Source: Alkalidesulfovibrio alkalitolerans DSM 16529 (GTDB taxonomy: Bacteria > Desulfobacterota > Desulfovibrionia > Desulfovibrionales > Desulfovibrionaceae). From it: a stretch of DNA of 64,000 nucleotides. The stretch lies in assembly GCF_000422245.1 (NCBI RefSeq), contig NZ_ATHI01000026.1:1-64000 (forward strand), read 5' to 3'. The notes beneath the pieces are model-generated. The model worked only from the letters and a program-made list of their open reading frames with translations. It did no database searches and was not told the DNA's origin. The translations under genes and the position numbers were made by a program. Shown here one piece after another: positions 37,363-45,248 of the stretch (positions within the stretch are counted from its first letter, which is position 1; the number at the start of each line of letters is the position of its first letter).

Positions 37363-39426
37363 CTAGCAGATCATGTCGGCGCTGATGGCGGAGAAGACGA
37401 TGCGGTCCATGTATTCGGCCTTCTTGCCCTTGTTCCATTGCGACACCGGGCGGTAGTAGCCCACGATGCGCGTAAAGACCTCGGTCTCGGCGCCGCAGTC
37501 GGGGCATTCGAACATCTCGCCCCGGATGTAGCCGTGCTCCTTGCACACCGAGAAGGTCGGCGTGATGGAGAGGTAGGGGATCTTGGTCTTGGTGAAGGCC
37601 TTGACGATGAAGCTTTTGAGCGCCTTGGTGTCGGCCACGGCCTCGCCGAGGAAAGAGTGGAAGACCGTGCCGCCCGTGTACAGCGGCTGGAGCATGTTCT
37701 GGTGCTCCAGGGCGTGGAAGATGTCCGTGGTCTCGTCCACGGGCAGGCAGGTGGAGTTGGTGTAGTAGGGCGTGCCGTTGCCCGAGGCCGCGATGTTCTC
37801 GTAGAGCGACTTGTCGATCTTGGCCAAGCGGTAGCTGGTGCCCTCGGCCGGGGTGGCTTCCAGATTGTAGAGGTTGCCCGTCTCTTCCTGGAAGCGCCGG
37901 GTCAGGTCGCGCAGGTGGTTCAGGGCGCGCTGCATGAAGCGGATGCCCGCATCGGTCTGGATGCCCTTGCCAAGCAGATTCAGACAGGCCTCGTGGCCGC
38001 CCACCAAGCCGATGGTCGAGAAGTGGGCCCGGTAGCCGTTCTTCAGGTAGCGCTTGGTCCAGGGGAACAAGCCGCGATCGAGGTTGTCGTTGACCAGCTT
38101 GCGCTTGAATTCGAGAGAGTTGCGGGCAAGCTCCGCGTATTCGGTGAGCAGGTCGAGGAAGTCCTCCTCGCCCTGGGCGAGATAGGCGAGCTTGGGCAGG
38201 TTCAGGGTGACCACGCCGATGGAGCCGGTCAGGTCGCCCGCGCCGAAGAGGCCGCCGGTCTTGTTGCGCAGTTCGCGCAGGTCCATCTGCAGGCGGCAGC
38301 ACATGGAGCGCACGTCCTCGGGATCGAGGTCGGAGCTGATGAAGTTCTGGAAATAGGGCGCGCCGTACTTGGCGGTCATCTGGAGCAGCAGTTCGCCGAT
38401 CTCGGATTCCCAGGGGAAGTCCTCGGTGACGTTGTAGGTCGGGATGGGGAAGGAGAAGATACGGCCGTGGTAGTCGCCCGCGAGCATGACCTCGAGGAAG
38501 GCCTTGTTGATCATGTCCATCTCGGCCTGGAAGTCACTGTAGGTGGCGTCTTGCAGCGCGCCGCCGATGATCACGGCCTCCTTGCCCAGGTGGCGCGGGG
38601 CCTTGAGGTCGAAGGTCAGGTTGGTGAAGGGCGACTGGCCTCCCCAGCGCGAGGTGGTGTTCAGGTTAAAGACGAACTTCTGCATGGCCTGCCGGACCTG
38701 TTCGTAGGTCAGGCCGTCGTGGCGGATGAAGGGCGCGAGGTAGGTGTCGACGTTGTTGAAGGCCTGCGCCCCGGCCCACTCGTTCTGCAGCGTGCCCAGG
38801 AAGTTGACCATCTGGCCCAGGATGGAGTCGAAGTGCCGGGCGGGACCGGCCGAGGAGCGGCCTTCGAGGTTGAAGCCCTCGAGCAGCAAGTCGCGCAGCG
38901 ACCAGCCCGCGCAGTATCCGGCCAGGCCGAAGGAGAGGTCGTGGATGTGGAAGTAGCCGTGCTCGTGGGCCGCGCGGATCTCCTCGGGATATTTCTCAAG
39001 GGCATAGCGCGCCTGCACGGTGCCCGAGAGGTGCAACATGAGCCCCTGGAAGGAGTGGGTCATGTTGGCGTTCTCGTTGACCCGCCAGTCGGCCTTGTTG
39101 ATGTAGTTGTCGATGGTTTCTTTGATATCGACGTAGGCCTGTTTCTGGTCGCGCAACTGCCGGCGCTTCTCGCGGTAGACGATGTAGCGCTTGGCCACGT
39201 CGAACAGTCGCGACTCCATGAGCACGACTTCCACGAGATCCTGGACCATCTCCTGCTCGGGAACGTCCGTCCCCTCAAGCTTACCCTCAACCTTACGGGC
39301 GAGCCTGCGGGCGAGGATCGGGTCCTTGATCCCGCTGGCTTTCAGGGCTTTCAGGATGGCGCCTGCGATGCGCTCCGTGGACCAGGTTTCCTGGCATCCG
39401 TCGCGTTTGCGGATCAGCGTGGGCAT
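37363..39426 (-). CDS. nrdD: Anaerobic ribonucleoside-triphosphate reductase
   Basis: A 687-residue class III ribonucleotide reductase that makes dNTPs without oxygen. An N-terminal ATP-cone regulatory domain (residues 1-95, starting PTLIRKRDGC) is followed by the 10-stranded barrel. The C-terminus carries the zinc-type cysteines (CKEHGY and CPDCG) and the glycyl-radical site in TRIVGYYRPVSQWNKGK. The start at 39426 has GAGGAGG upstream. The radical is installed by NrdG, encoded directly upstream and overlapping. Oxygen exposure would cleave the radical protein. Confidence 0.96.
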   Translation of the reverse strand: MPTLIRKRDGCQETWSTERIAGAILKALKASGIKDPILARRLARKVEGKLEGTDVPEQEMVQDLVEVVLMESRLFDVAKRYIVYREKRRQLRDQKQAYVDIKETIDNYINKADWRVNENANMTHSFQGLMLHLSGTVQARYALEKYPEEIRAAHEHGYFHIHDLSFGLAGYCAGWSLRDLLLEGFNLEGRSSAGPARHFDSILGQMVNFLGTLQNEWAGAQAFNNVDTYLAPFIRHDGLTYEQVRQAMQKFVFNLNTTSRWGGQSPFTNLTFDLKAPRHLGKEAVIIGGALQDATYSDFQAEMDMINKAFLEVMLAGDYHGRIFSFPIPTYNVTEDFPWESEIGELLLQMTAKYGAPYFQNFISSDLDPEDVRSMCCRLQMDLRELRNKTGGLFGAGDLTGSIGVVTLNLPKLAYLAQGEEDFLDLLTEYAELARNSLEFKRKLVNDNLDRGLFPWTKRYLKNGYRAHFSTIGLVGGHEACLNLLGKGIQTDAGIRFMQRALNHLRDLTRRFQEETGNLYNLEATPAEGTSYRLAKIDKSLYENIAASGNGTPYYTNSTCLPVDETTDIFHALEHQNMLQPLYTGGTVFHSFLGEAVADTKALKSFIVKAFTKTKIPYLSITPTFSVCKEHGYIRGEMFECPDCGAETEVFTRIVGYYRPVSQWNKGKKAEYMDRIVFSAISADMIC

Positions 39427-40054
39427 GTGTCCTCCTCGGGGGCACGTAGGCATTGACGGTCAATGAAAAGCCCGCGGGCAGCAGCGCCCGCGCGGCGTCG
39501 ATGTCTGAGGGGGAGAGCAGGGGAACCCGGGTCATGCGGAAAGCGAAGGACTTCGGGCGTTCCCGGGCCAGATCGAAGACCTGGCTGAGATTTTCCGCCG
39601 CTATCTTGGCATCGGCTTTGCCGCCGGTCAGGGCGGGATACAGGTCGACGGGCCCTTTCACGTCCACGTGGATCTCCTCGACCAGTTCCCGGTCGAGGAC
39701 GTCGGCCAGGACGTCGGGCCGCATGCCGTTGGTGTCGAGTTTCACGGGCAGGCCGAAGCGACCGATGTCGCCGAGAAAGCCGCAGAGTCCGTCGGCAATG
39801 GTCGGTTCGCCGCCGGAAACGACGATGCCGTCCAGCCAGTCCCGGCGACGCTCGATGAAATGCAGCGCGTCCGGGGCGAAGATGGTGGGCAGGGACTCGG
39901 GGCGCCATGCCAGGTCTGCGTTGTGGCAGGTGGGGCAGCCGAGATTGCAGCCGGAGAGGAAGAGCACGGCCGTGGACCGGCCAGGCCAGTCGCACAGGCT
40001 CAGAGGCTGAATGCCACGCAGTCTTTCCCAGGCGTCCGATGGGGTGTGGCGCAT
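39293..40054 (-). CDS. nrdG: NrdD activating enzyme (radical SAM)
   Basis: A 253-residue activase of the TIGR02495 type that abstracts hydrogen from the NrdD glycine. SAM cluster C36-NLG-C40-PT-C43 in GCNLGCPTCHN; GGEP-type motif in VVSGGEPTIADG; KLDTNG and VDVKGP segments follow. Homology features stop near residue 205 (TVNAYVPPRRTH). The remaining 48 residues are Arg/His/Pro-rich and lie over the first 134 bases of nrdD in another frame, an unusually long overlap. Either this tail is real, or translation normally ends earlier in related species and a frameshift has extended it here. Confidence 0.88.
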   Translation of the reverse strand: MRHTPSDAWERLRGIQPLSLCDWPGRSTAVLFLSGCNLGCPTCHNADLAWRPESLPTIFAPDALHFIERRRDWLDGIVVSGGEPTIADGLCGFLGDIGRFGLPVKLDTNGMRPDVLADVLDRELVEEIHVDVKGPVDLYPALTGGKADAKIAAENLSQVFDLARERPKSFAFRMTRVPLLSPSDIDAARALLPAGFSLTVNAYVPPRRTHAHADPQTRRMPGNLVHGAHRRRHPESPESQRDQGPDPRPQARP

Positions 40055-40688
40055 CTCGTCCCGTCGTTTCGCGACCGAAGCCGCAAGGTTGCATCAGTAT
40101 TTCGGCCGTGTGGCCGACGTATCGTCAGTTCCGCGAAAACGCCGGGTGCGTTTCCATTGTTGGACGCGGCATCCGGCATATTCGTTTCGTCGCGGGCGGG
40201 ATGCGCTGTCGCGCGGTTGTTGCGTCCGCGGCGGTCCGTTTTGTTGTGCCGGGCGATATCGCGGCGCGGCGCAACGGTATGGTGCAGGCGGTTCGCGCGT
40301 ATCGCGTGGTCGCGACGCGCGATTTGTGGTCAAATACTGCACGGCCAACGTTTTGTACAGACCCCATCCGGGATTTCATGGTCTCATCCTTCCACAGCCG
40401 ACGCATGCCCGCCAGCGCGCGCTTCCGGCAGCGGGCGTGTCTGTTTTCCACATCGGACTATCGCCTGGAGAGTCCTGTTGCCGGGCTTTGCAGGTCGTGG
40501 GTGTGGAAAAACATTTTTTGGACGCAGGTGCAGAGCAGGGATGCAAACCCCTCGACATCGCGGTGTTTTCCGATGCGCCACGGTTTTTTCCTTGCGCATT
40601 GCGCCTGTTGCATTAGAATTGAAACAGGTGGCCGAAGCGGGGGGTATTCTCCGCGGCACGCGAATCACGAGCACACAGGAGCGAATCC
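40055..40688. other. Intergenic region nrdG / lipoprotein
   Basis: 634 bases with no gene I can support. Overlapping frames here lack ribosome-binding sites and any recognisable domain. It must hold the nrdGD promoter, but no clear FNR or NrdR box was seen. Composition is less GC-biased than coding flanks. Several short palindromes such as ATCGCG..CGCGAT occur around 40300. Confidence 0.5.
40592..40619 (+). promoter_or_regulatory. Candidate sigma-70 promoter of the lipoprotein gene
   Basis: TTGCGC, 16 bases, then TAGAAT (five of six matches to the -10 consensus). The start would fall about 60 bases before the lipoprotein ATG. Confidence 0.35.
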
Positions 40689-41210
40689 ATGCCGAACACG
40701 AGAACATCCGTTTTGTCCCTCACTATCCGGGCGGCGCTTTTGCTGACCGTCCTCGGTCTGGCCGCCTGCGGCGGCGAGGCTGCCAAGGGGCCAGGCGGCG
40801 TGACTGGATGGGAGCAGGGGGGCGAGTTCGACCGCCTCTACTCCATCGCTGAATTCGACAAGATCAAGGGGTATTTCGTGCGTACCGTCGATACCGTGCC
40901 CCTGCCGGGCATGGCCGTGGGCGTGGCGGTGGTCGTGCGCGACCGCGCGGACAACGAGTCCGTGACCGTGGTGCTCGGCCCCAAGGAATACGTGGGGCCG
41001 CTGATGGACAAGCTGGCGCTGCGCGACGGCGAGCGCATCAACGCCTACGGCGCCTGGGCGCGGGTGGGCGACAAGGATGTCATCATCGGCACCAAGATCA
41101 AGAAAACCGAGACCGAGTTCGTCAAGGTGCGCCGCACCAAGGACGGCATGCCCTATTGGGCCATGTCCCCCGATGAGGTGGCCAGGGAGCTTGAGGGCGA
41201 CGACGACTAG
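40689..41210 (+). CDS. Putative lipoprotein of unknown function
   Basis: A 173-residue protein with a lipoprotein signal: basic N-terminus, hydrophobic core and lipobox LAAC (Cys at residue 27). The mature part is about 145 residues of mixed strand/helix, with DRLYSIAEFDKIKGYFVRTVD and IINAYGAWARVGDKDVIIGTKI-type segments that suggest a small OB- or beta-barrel fold. No known domain was recognised. ACAGGAG precedes the start. It overlaps the convergent HD-domain gene by 4 bases at the stops. Confidence 0.75.
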   Translation: MPNTRTSVLSLTIRAALLLTVLGLAACGGEAAKGPGGVTGWEQGGEFDRLYSIAEFDKIKGYFVRTVDTVPLPGMAVGVAVVVRDRADNESVTVVLGPKEYVGPLMDKLALRDGERINAYGAWARVGDKDVIIGTKIKKTETEFVKVRRTKDGMPYWAMSPDEVARELEGDDD

Positions 41211-41764
41211 CCGCCCGCCTTCGCTTCGACCATTTCCCGCAGCCGCAGGTAGCGTCCGCGTGTGACCTCGTCCTTGGCGAGGTCCGCGCGGGCGGCCAGA
41301 ATCTCTGCAAAGCGCCCTCGGGCATCGGTCAGATCTTCAACCAGCCCTGGCTCTTCCATGATGTCCGAGAGCTTGTCGGCATAGATCGCCAGAGCCTCCT
41401 CAGGGCGCGTCACACGCCTGTCGCCAGGCGGCAGTCCGTAGTGCGTGGCCTCGTCCGGCGGCACTCCCGCGCGCACGTGCTTGACCATCACCGCCAGCAC
41501 CTCCTGGGGCAGGCCGAGTTCGCGGCCGATGCGCGCGCCCTCCTCGCCGTGCGTGATGCCGCTCGTGACCACCTTGCCGAGGTCGTGGAAAAGCGCCCCG
41601 CGCACGGCCAGCCGTTCGTCCAGTCCTTCCCGCATTTCCTTGGGCATGGCGTCCAGCAGTTCGCCGACGATGCCGGCCACGAGGATCGAATGCGCCAAGT
41701 CTTCTTCGGTGAGGCCCGCGCGGCGCAAAAGGACGACGTCATCCGGATCGATGCGTGTGTTCAT
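41207..41764 (-). CDS. HD-domain phosphohydrolase-like protein
   Basis: A 185-residue protein with an HD metal-binding pattern: H25 in LAHSILVAGIVGELL, H60-D61 in ALFHDLGKVV, a further H72 in ITHGEEG, and D130 in IYADKLSDIM. HD proteins of this size hydrolyse nucleotides or other phosphoesters. GGAAGG precedes the ATG. It is the third gene of a DUF2148-MFS-HD operon, 20 bases after the transporter. The substrate is unknown. Confidence 0.85.
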   Translation of the reverse strand: MNTRIDPDDVVLLRRAGLTEEDLAHSILVAGIVGELLDAMPKEMREGLDERLAVRGALFHDLGKVVTSGITHGEEGARIGRELGLPQEVLAVMVKHVRAGVPPDEATHYGLPPGDRRVTRPEEALAIYADKLSDIMEEPGLVEDLTDARGRFAEILAARADLAKDEVTRGRYLRLREMVEAKAGG

Positions 41765-41784
41765 GATCTTGCCCTTCCTTCCGG

Positions 41785-43011
41785 TTACGAATTCCTGCCC
41801 TCGGCGGCGCCCTTTCGCACGTCGCGCGTGGCGGCCACGAACCAGGGCACGGAGACGAGGAGCAGCGCGGAGATGATGGCGAAGGCCGGGGCATAGCCCA
41901 GGGACGCCACGAGCAGGCCCGCGACGATGGGGCCGGCCGCATGGCCAACGTCGAAGATGGTTCCGAAGACGCCCATGGCCGTGCCGTACTGGTTGGCCTT
42001 GCACAGCTCCGCGACCATGGCCGCCGAGGAGCTGGTGACCAGCGCCTCGCCCAGGCCGAAGACCAGACAGGCGGCCAGAAGCGCCCAGAATCCGGCGAGC
42101 CAGGGCACGGCCGCGAACGAGACGGCGCAGCACAAGAGCCCGGTCACGATGAGCGGCTTTCGGCCCGCGCGGTCGGAGACTCGGCCCATGAGCGGCTTGG
42201 CGAGCATTGTGACGACGATCTGAGAGGCCCACAAAAGACCCGCCTCGAAGGCCGAGAGTCCGGCCACGGTCACGGCGTAGATGGGCAAGAACGCTTCGAG
42301 CGCGCCCATGCTCATGTTCTGCACGCCTTCCATGGCCGAAGCCGCCACCACGCGCCGATCCGAGGAGACCTCCCGGATTCCCGAGACGAAACGGCCCAGC
42401 CGCTCGCCGAATCCGCCTCCCGCCACCTGCTCCTCGCGCAGCAGGGTGCGAAAGCCAAGCAGCAGGGCGGAGAACCCGGCCAGGCCGCAGACGGCGTAGA
42501 CCATGGGGAACGCCCACGGCGCGTAGCCGCCTTCCGGCAGGGCCGTCAGGGAGAGCATGAGGCCGCCCACGGGCGCGCCGAGCAGCCCGCCGATGATGCC
42601 CACGGAAGAGAACCAAGAGAGCAGTTCGCCCTTGCGCGCCCCTGCGATGTCAGCGACCACGGCCATGGCCACCGGACCGTAGATGGCCGTGGCGAAGCCG
42701 TGCAGGAAGCGCACGGCCACAAGCTGCCAGTAGTCGGTGATGAACAGGTAGGCGAAGGGCGCGAGCCCGAAGAAGACGAGCCCCGCGAGCATGGTCCTGC
42801 GGCGGCCGATGACGTCGGACAGCGCGCCGGACGGCAGCTTGAAGAGGATGCCCGTAACCGTGGAGATGCCCACGGCCAGACCCACCGCCTCGGGCCCTGC
42901 GCCAAGCGTCAGGGCGAAGAGCGGCAGCACGGGGTTGCGGGCCAGGGCGTAGGAGAAGCGGGCCAGGAAACCTACCCAGCACAGGCGGGCGAATTGCGAA
43001 CCGGTGTTCAT
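41785..43011 (-). CDS. Major facilitator superfamily transporter
   Basis: A 408-residue protein with twelve hydrophobic helices and the loop 2-3 signature GALSDVIGRRRTM; the equivalent second-half loop is GRVSDRAGRKPLI. These mark a drug/proton-antiporter-like MFS carrier. The start at 43011 (MNTGSQF) gives the normal N-terminus; the longer frame adds 45 residues that overlap the upstream gene. Specific cargo is not predictable. Its position in an operon opposite a ChrB-family gene makes export of a toxic ion or compound possible (inference). Confidence 0.9.
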   Translation of the reverse strand: MNTGSQFARLCWVGFLARFSYALARNPVLPLFALTLGAGPEAVGLAVGISTVTGILFKLPSGALSDVIGRRRTMLAGLVFFGLAPFAYLFITDYWQLVAVRFLHGFATAIYGPVAMAVVADIAGARKGELLSWFSSVGIIGGLLGAPVGGLMLSLTALPEGGYAPWAFPMVYAVCGLAGFSALLLGFRTLLREEQVAGGGFGERLGRFVSGIREVSSDRRVVAASAMEGVQNMSMGALEAFLPIYAVTVAGLSAFEAGLLWASQIVVTMLAKPLMGRVSDRAGRKPLIVTGLLCCAVSFAAVPWLAGFWALLAACLVFGLGEALVTSSSAAMVAELCKANQYGTAMGVFGTIFDVGHAAGPIVAGLLVASLGYAPAFAIISALLLVSVPWFVAATRDVRKGAAEGRNS

Positions 43012-43054
43012 GGTCGTGCTCCGTGTCCGGGCGGCCGAGGCCGCCCGGGCGATG

Positions 43055-43621
43055 CTACTTCTTCGCGGCCTGGCGGTCGTGGAAGATGCTCTTGCCGTAG
43101 TAGCCCACGGGCAGGCCCATGACCACGTCGGCCTCGATGACCCCAAGCGCCCGCGCGGCCGCGCCCACGCGCTGCTGCACGCGGCTGTCCACGCTGAGCA
43201 GCGCGGCGGTCTTGGCGGCCGAGGCCAGGGCGCAGCCGATGTCGATCATGCGCATCATGCAGTGCGGGCCGCCATAGCCCATTTCCTTGGCGATCATCTT
43301 CCTGTTTGTGGCCATGTCCTTGCAGGTGGGGTAGCCGCAGGCTCCACAGTCGTAGCCCGCGAGGTTGGACTCGCGCAGTCCCACCAGGACCAGAGCCTGG
43401 GTGTTGGCGATGTTGTCCGCATCGCGCAGCCAGTAGGCTTCGTTGGTGCTCTTGGGCGCGAACTCCTTCATGGCCTGGGCGATCCTGGCCAGGGTCGCGT
43501 CGTCCTCCACGACCACGATCTCCAGAAAATCCTTTCCTCCGGCCTTGGGCGCGGTGCGCATGCTCCCGGCCAGCATCCGGGCGGCGGTGACGGCGGCGTC
43601 TTTCATTGACTCCTTCGACAT
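43055..43621 (-). CDS. DUF2148 ferredoxin-domain protein
   Basis: A 188-residue protein of a family frequent in anaerobes. Cysteines C92, C95 and C100 in YDCGACGYPTCKDM plus C121 and C130 could hold an iron-sulfur cluster. The C-terminal half (LGVIEADVVMGLPVGYYGKSIFHDR) is the conserved family tail. No reaction is known. First gene of an operon with an MFS carrier and an HD protein, with GAGGAGCC upstream and the palindromic operator at 43669 about 50 bases before its start. Confidence 0.88.
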   Translation of the reverse strand: MSKESMKDAAVTAARMLAGSMRTAPKAGGKDFLEIVVVEDDATLARIAQAMKEFAPKSTNEAYWLRDADNIANTQALVLVGLRESNLAGYDCGACGYPTCKDMATNRKMIAKEMGYGGPHCMMRMIDIGCALASAAKTAALLSVDSRVQQRVGAAARALGVIEADVVMGLPVGYYGKSIFHDRQAAKK

Positions 43622-43668
43622 GGCTCCTCCTCGCCGGTGTCAGATCCGGCTCGTTTCCGATGTTGCAA

Positions 43669-43699
43669 TTGACATATTGTTAATATGTCAATATGTCAA
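43669..43699. promoter_or_regulatory. Palindromic operator DUF2148 / chrB
   Basis: TTGACATATT-GTT-AATATGTCAA is a perfect 10-bp inverted repeat with a 3-base spacer, followed by a third half-site, ATATGTCAA. It lies between divergent genes and overlaps TTGACA -35-like hexamers on both strands. It has the look of a binding site for a dimeric winged-helix regulator (ArsR or MarR size), with cooperative binding to the extra half-site. Confidence 0.7.
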
Positions 43700-43804
43700 T
43701 TGGCACATGAAAAATTATCTTGTCTGTCAACTGTAGTTTTCTTTCAATGACCGCAACGCTCCCGCGAAGGCCATTTGTCGCGGCGATGCCTGGAGGAAGG
43801 TGGA

Positions 43805-44764
43805 ATGGACCCGATGAACTGGCTCTTGCTGATCCACAACATCCCGCCCAAGCCCGGCTATCTGAGGGCCAAGGCGGCGCGAAGGCTTGCGGCGCTCGGG
43901 GCCGTGGCGCTCAAGAACGCGGTCTATGTGCTGCCCGATGGCGGGTCTCGTTTCGAGGATCTGGCTTGGCTGGCCAAGGAGATCGAGGACAGCGGGGGCA
44001 AGGCCTTCGTCTGTCGCGCGGCCTTCGCGGCCGGGCTCGACGACGCCCAGGTGCGCGTTCGTTTCGTGTCCGTGAGCGACGAGGCGTATGCGCGCCTGAC
44101 CCAGGAGATGCTCTCCTTCCGGGAATCCCTCGCATCCGGGGATTCTGGCGAAGAGGGGATCGAACAGGCACTCGGCCGCTTCGCCAAGGAGTTCGCATCG
44201 CTCAGGAGCCTCGACTTTTTCGGTGCGCCGGGCCGCGAGACCGTGGAGGGGCTGCTCGCGGCCCTGCGCGCCAGGCTCGCGGAGCTTCGTGCCGGGGGAG
44301 CCGCGACCGGGGGCGGGGAGGCGCGCGGCCCGCAAACGCTCACGGGGCTCGTCTGGGTGACGCGGCGCGGCGTGCACGTGGACCGCATCGCCTCGGCCTG
44401 GCTCATCCGCCGTTTCATCGACCAGAAGGCGAGGTTTCGCTTCGTCGACGAGCGCGAGCACGTTCCCGCGCCCGGCGAGGTGCGCTTCGATATGCTCGCC
44501 GGGGAGTTCACGCACGAGAACGACCTGTGCACCTTCGAAGTCCTGGAGCGGCGGCTCGATGCGAACGATCCGGCGCTTGGGCGGCTGGCCGAGATCATCC
44601 ACGACATCGACCTCAAGGAGGAGCGCTTCGGGCATCCCGAAACCGCGGGACTTCGCGTGGCCCTGGAGTCCCTCGCCCTGGTCGTGCCCGAGGACGAGCG
44701 GCGCATCGAGCAGGGCGGAGCGATCCTTGATCTGTTCTACGAGAGCTTTCGACTTCGGGGCTGA
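43805..44764 (+). CDS. chrB: ChrB-family chromate-resistance protein
   Basis: A 319-residue protein with both ChrB parts. The N-terminal domain is LLLIHNIPPKPGYLRAKAARRL with LKNAVYVLP. The C-terminal chromate-resistance domain runs from about residue 188 (GLVWVTRRGVHVDRIASAWLIRRFID) to the FHPE-like HPETAGL region. ChrB acts as a chromate-sensing factor or resistance protein next to the ChrA exporter in other bacteria. No chrA is present here; the nearest exporter is the divergent MFS protein. GGAGGAAGG precedes the start at 43805, and the longer frame adds 10 residues. Confidence 0.85.
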   Translation: MDPMNWLLLIHNIPPKPGYLRAKAARRLAALGAVALKNAVYVLPDGGSRFEDLAWLAKEIEDSGGKAFVCRAAFAAGLDDAQVRVRFVSVSDEAYARLTQEMLSFRESLASGDSGEEGIEQALGRFAKEFASLRSLDFFGAPGRETVEGLLAALRARLAELRAGGAATGGGEARGPQTLTGLVWVTRRGVHVDRIASAWLIRRFIDQKARFRFVDEREHVPAPGEVRFDMLAGEFTHENDLCTFEVLERRLDANDPALGRLAEIIHDIDLKEERFGHPETAGLRVALESLALVVPEDERRIEQGGAILDLFYESFRLRG

Positions 44765-44925
44765 TGCAGCGGCTCATGCGCGGCGGGCGACCGCCTGCGT
44801 GTAAAGAGCGGCCGTTTGTCGAAATGGGTGGCGCACGGCGGCGCGATTGTTGTATGGAGCATGATGAGCCGCGCCCGCATGCGTGGGGCGATGCGTGGCA
44901 CTGACGATCCTTGGAGGAGGCCATC

Positions 44926-45126
44926 ATGTACCGCTACTATTGTTCCGAGCCCGGATGCAGGGGGCACTTGGCCGCGTTCGAGCGCTGCGCCGACGTGCGG
45001 GCCTTCGCACTGGTGCGAAGCATCTGTCGCGACTGCCTTCGCCCGGCTGCGGAGTGCCCGTCGTGCCGGGTCTCCCCGGCCGTGGGAGCGTCGTGGCTCT
45101 GGGGCGCTGCTCCCTTGCCAGTCTGA
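44926..45126 (+). CDS. Small Cys-rich zinc-ribbon-like protein
   Basis: A 66-residue frame starting MYRYYCSEPGCRGHLAAFE with strong GGAGGAGG upstream. Cysteines come as C6-x4-C11, then CRDC and CPSC, a plausible one- or two-zinc site. The last 15 residues lack regular character. It may be a genuine small zinc-binding protein, but no homologue was recognised and the coding signal is short. Confidence 0.5.
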   Translation: MYRYYCSEPGCRGHLAAFERCADVRAFALVRSICRDCLRPAAECPSCRVSPAVGASWLWGAAPLPV

Positions 45127-45248
45127 TCGACGCTACGAGGGATTCTTCGGAACAGGGCGCGGCGAAAGAAGCACGCCCCCCTTGCCCAAACGCTTGGTCG
45201 TGCGTAGGAGAAACGCAGTGCGCCGCCATGACGGCGCAAGGGAGATGC

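Noticed and set aside
37243-39456. 737-codon plus-strand open frame opposite nrdD
   Set aside because: It is the antisense shadow of nrdD in high-GC DNA. The translated sequence is low in hydrophobic order, has no domain, and no ribosome-binding site fits.
40011-40616. Overlapping frames in the nrdG/lipoprotein gap
   Set aside because: Frames on both strands are Arg/Cys-rich without domains or ribosome-binding sites, so they are treated as non-coding.
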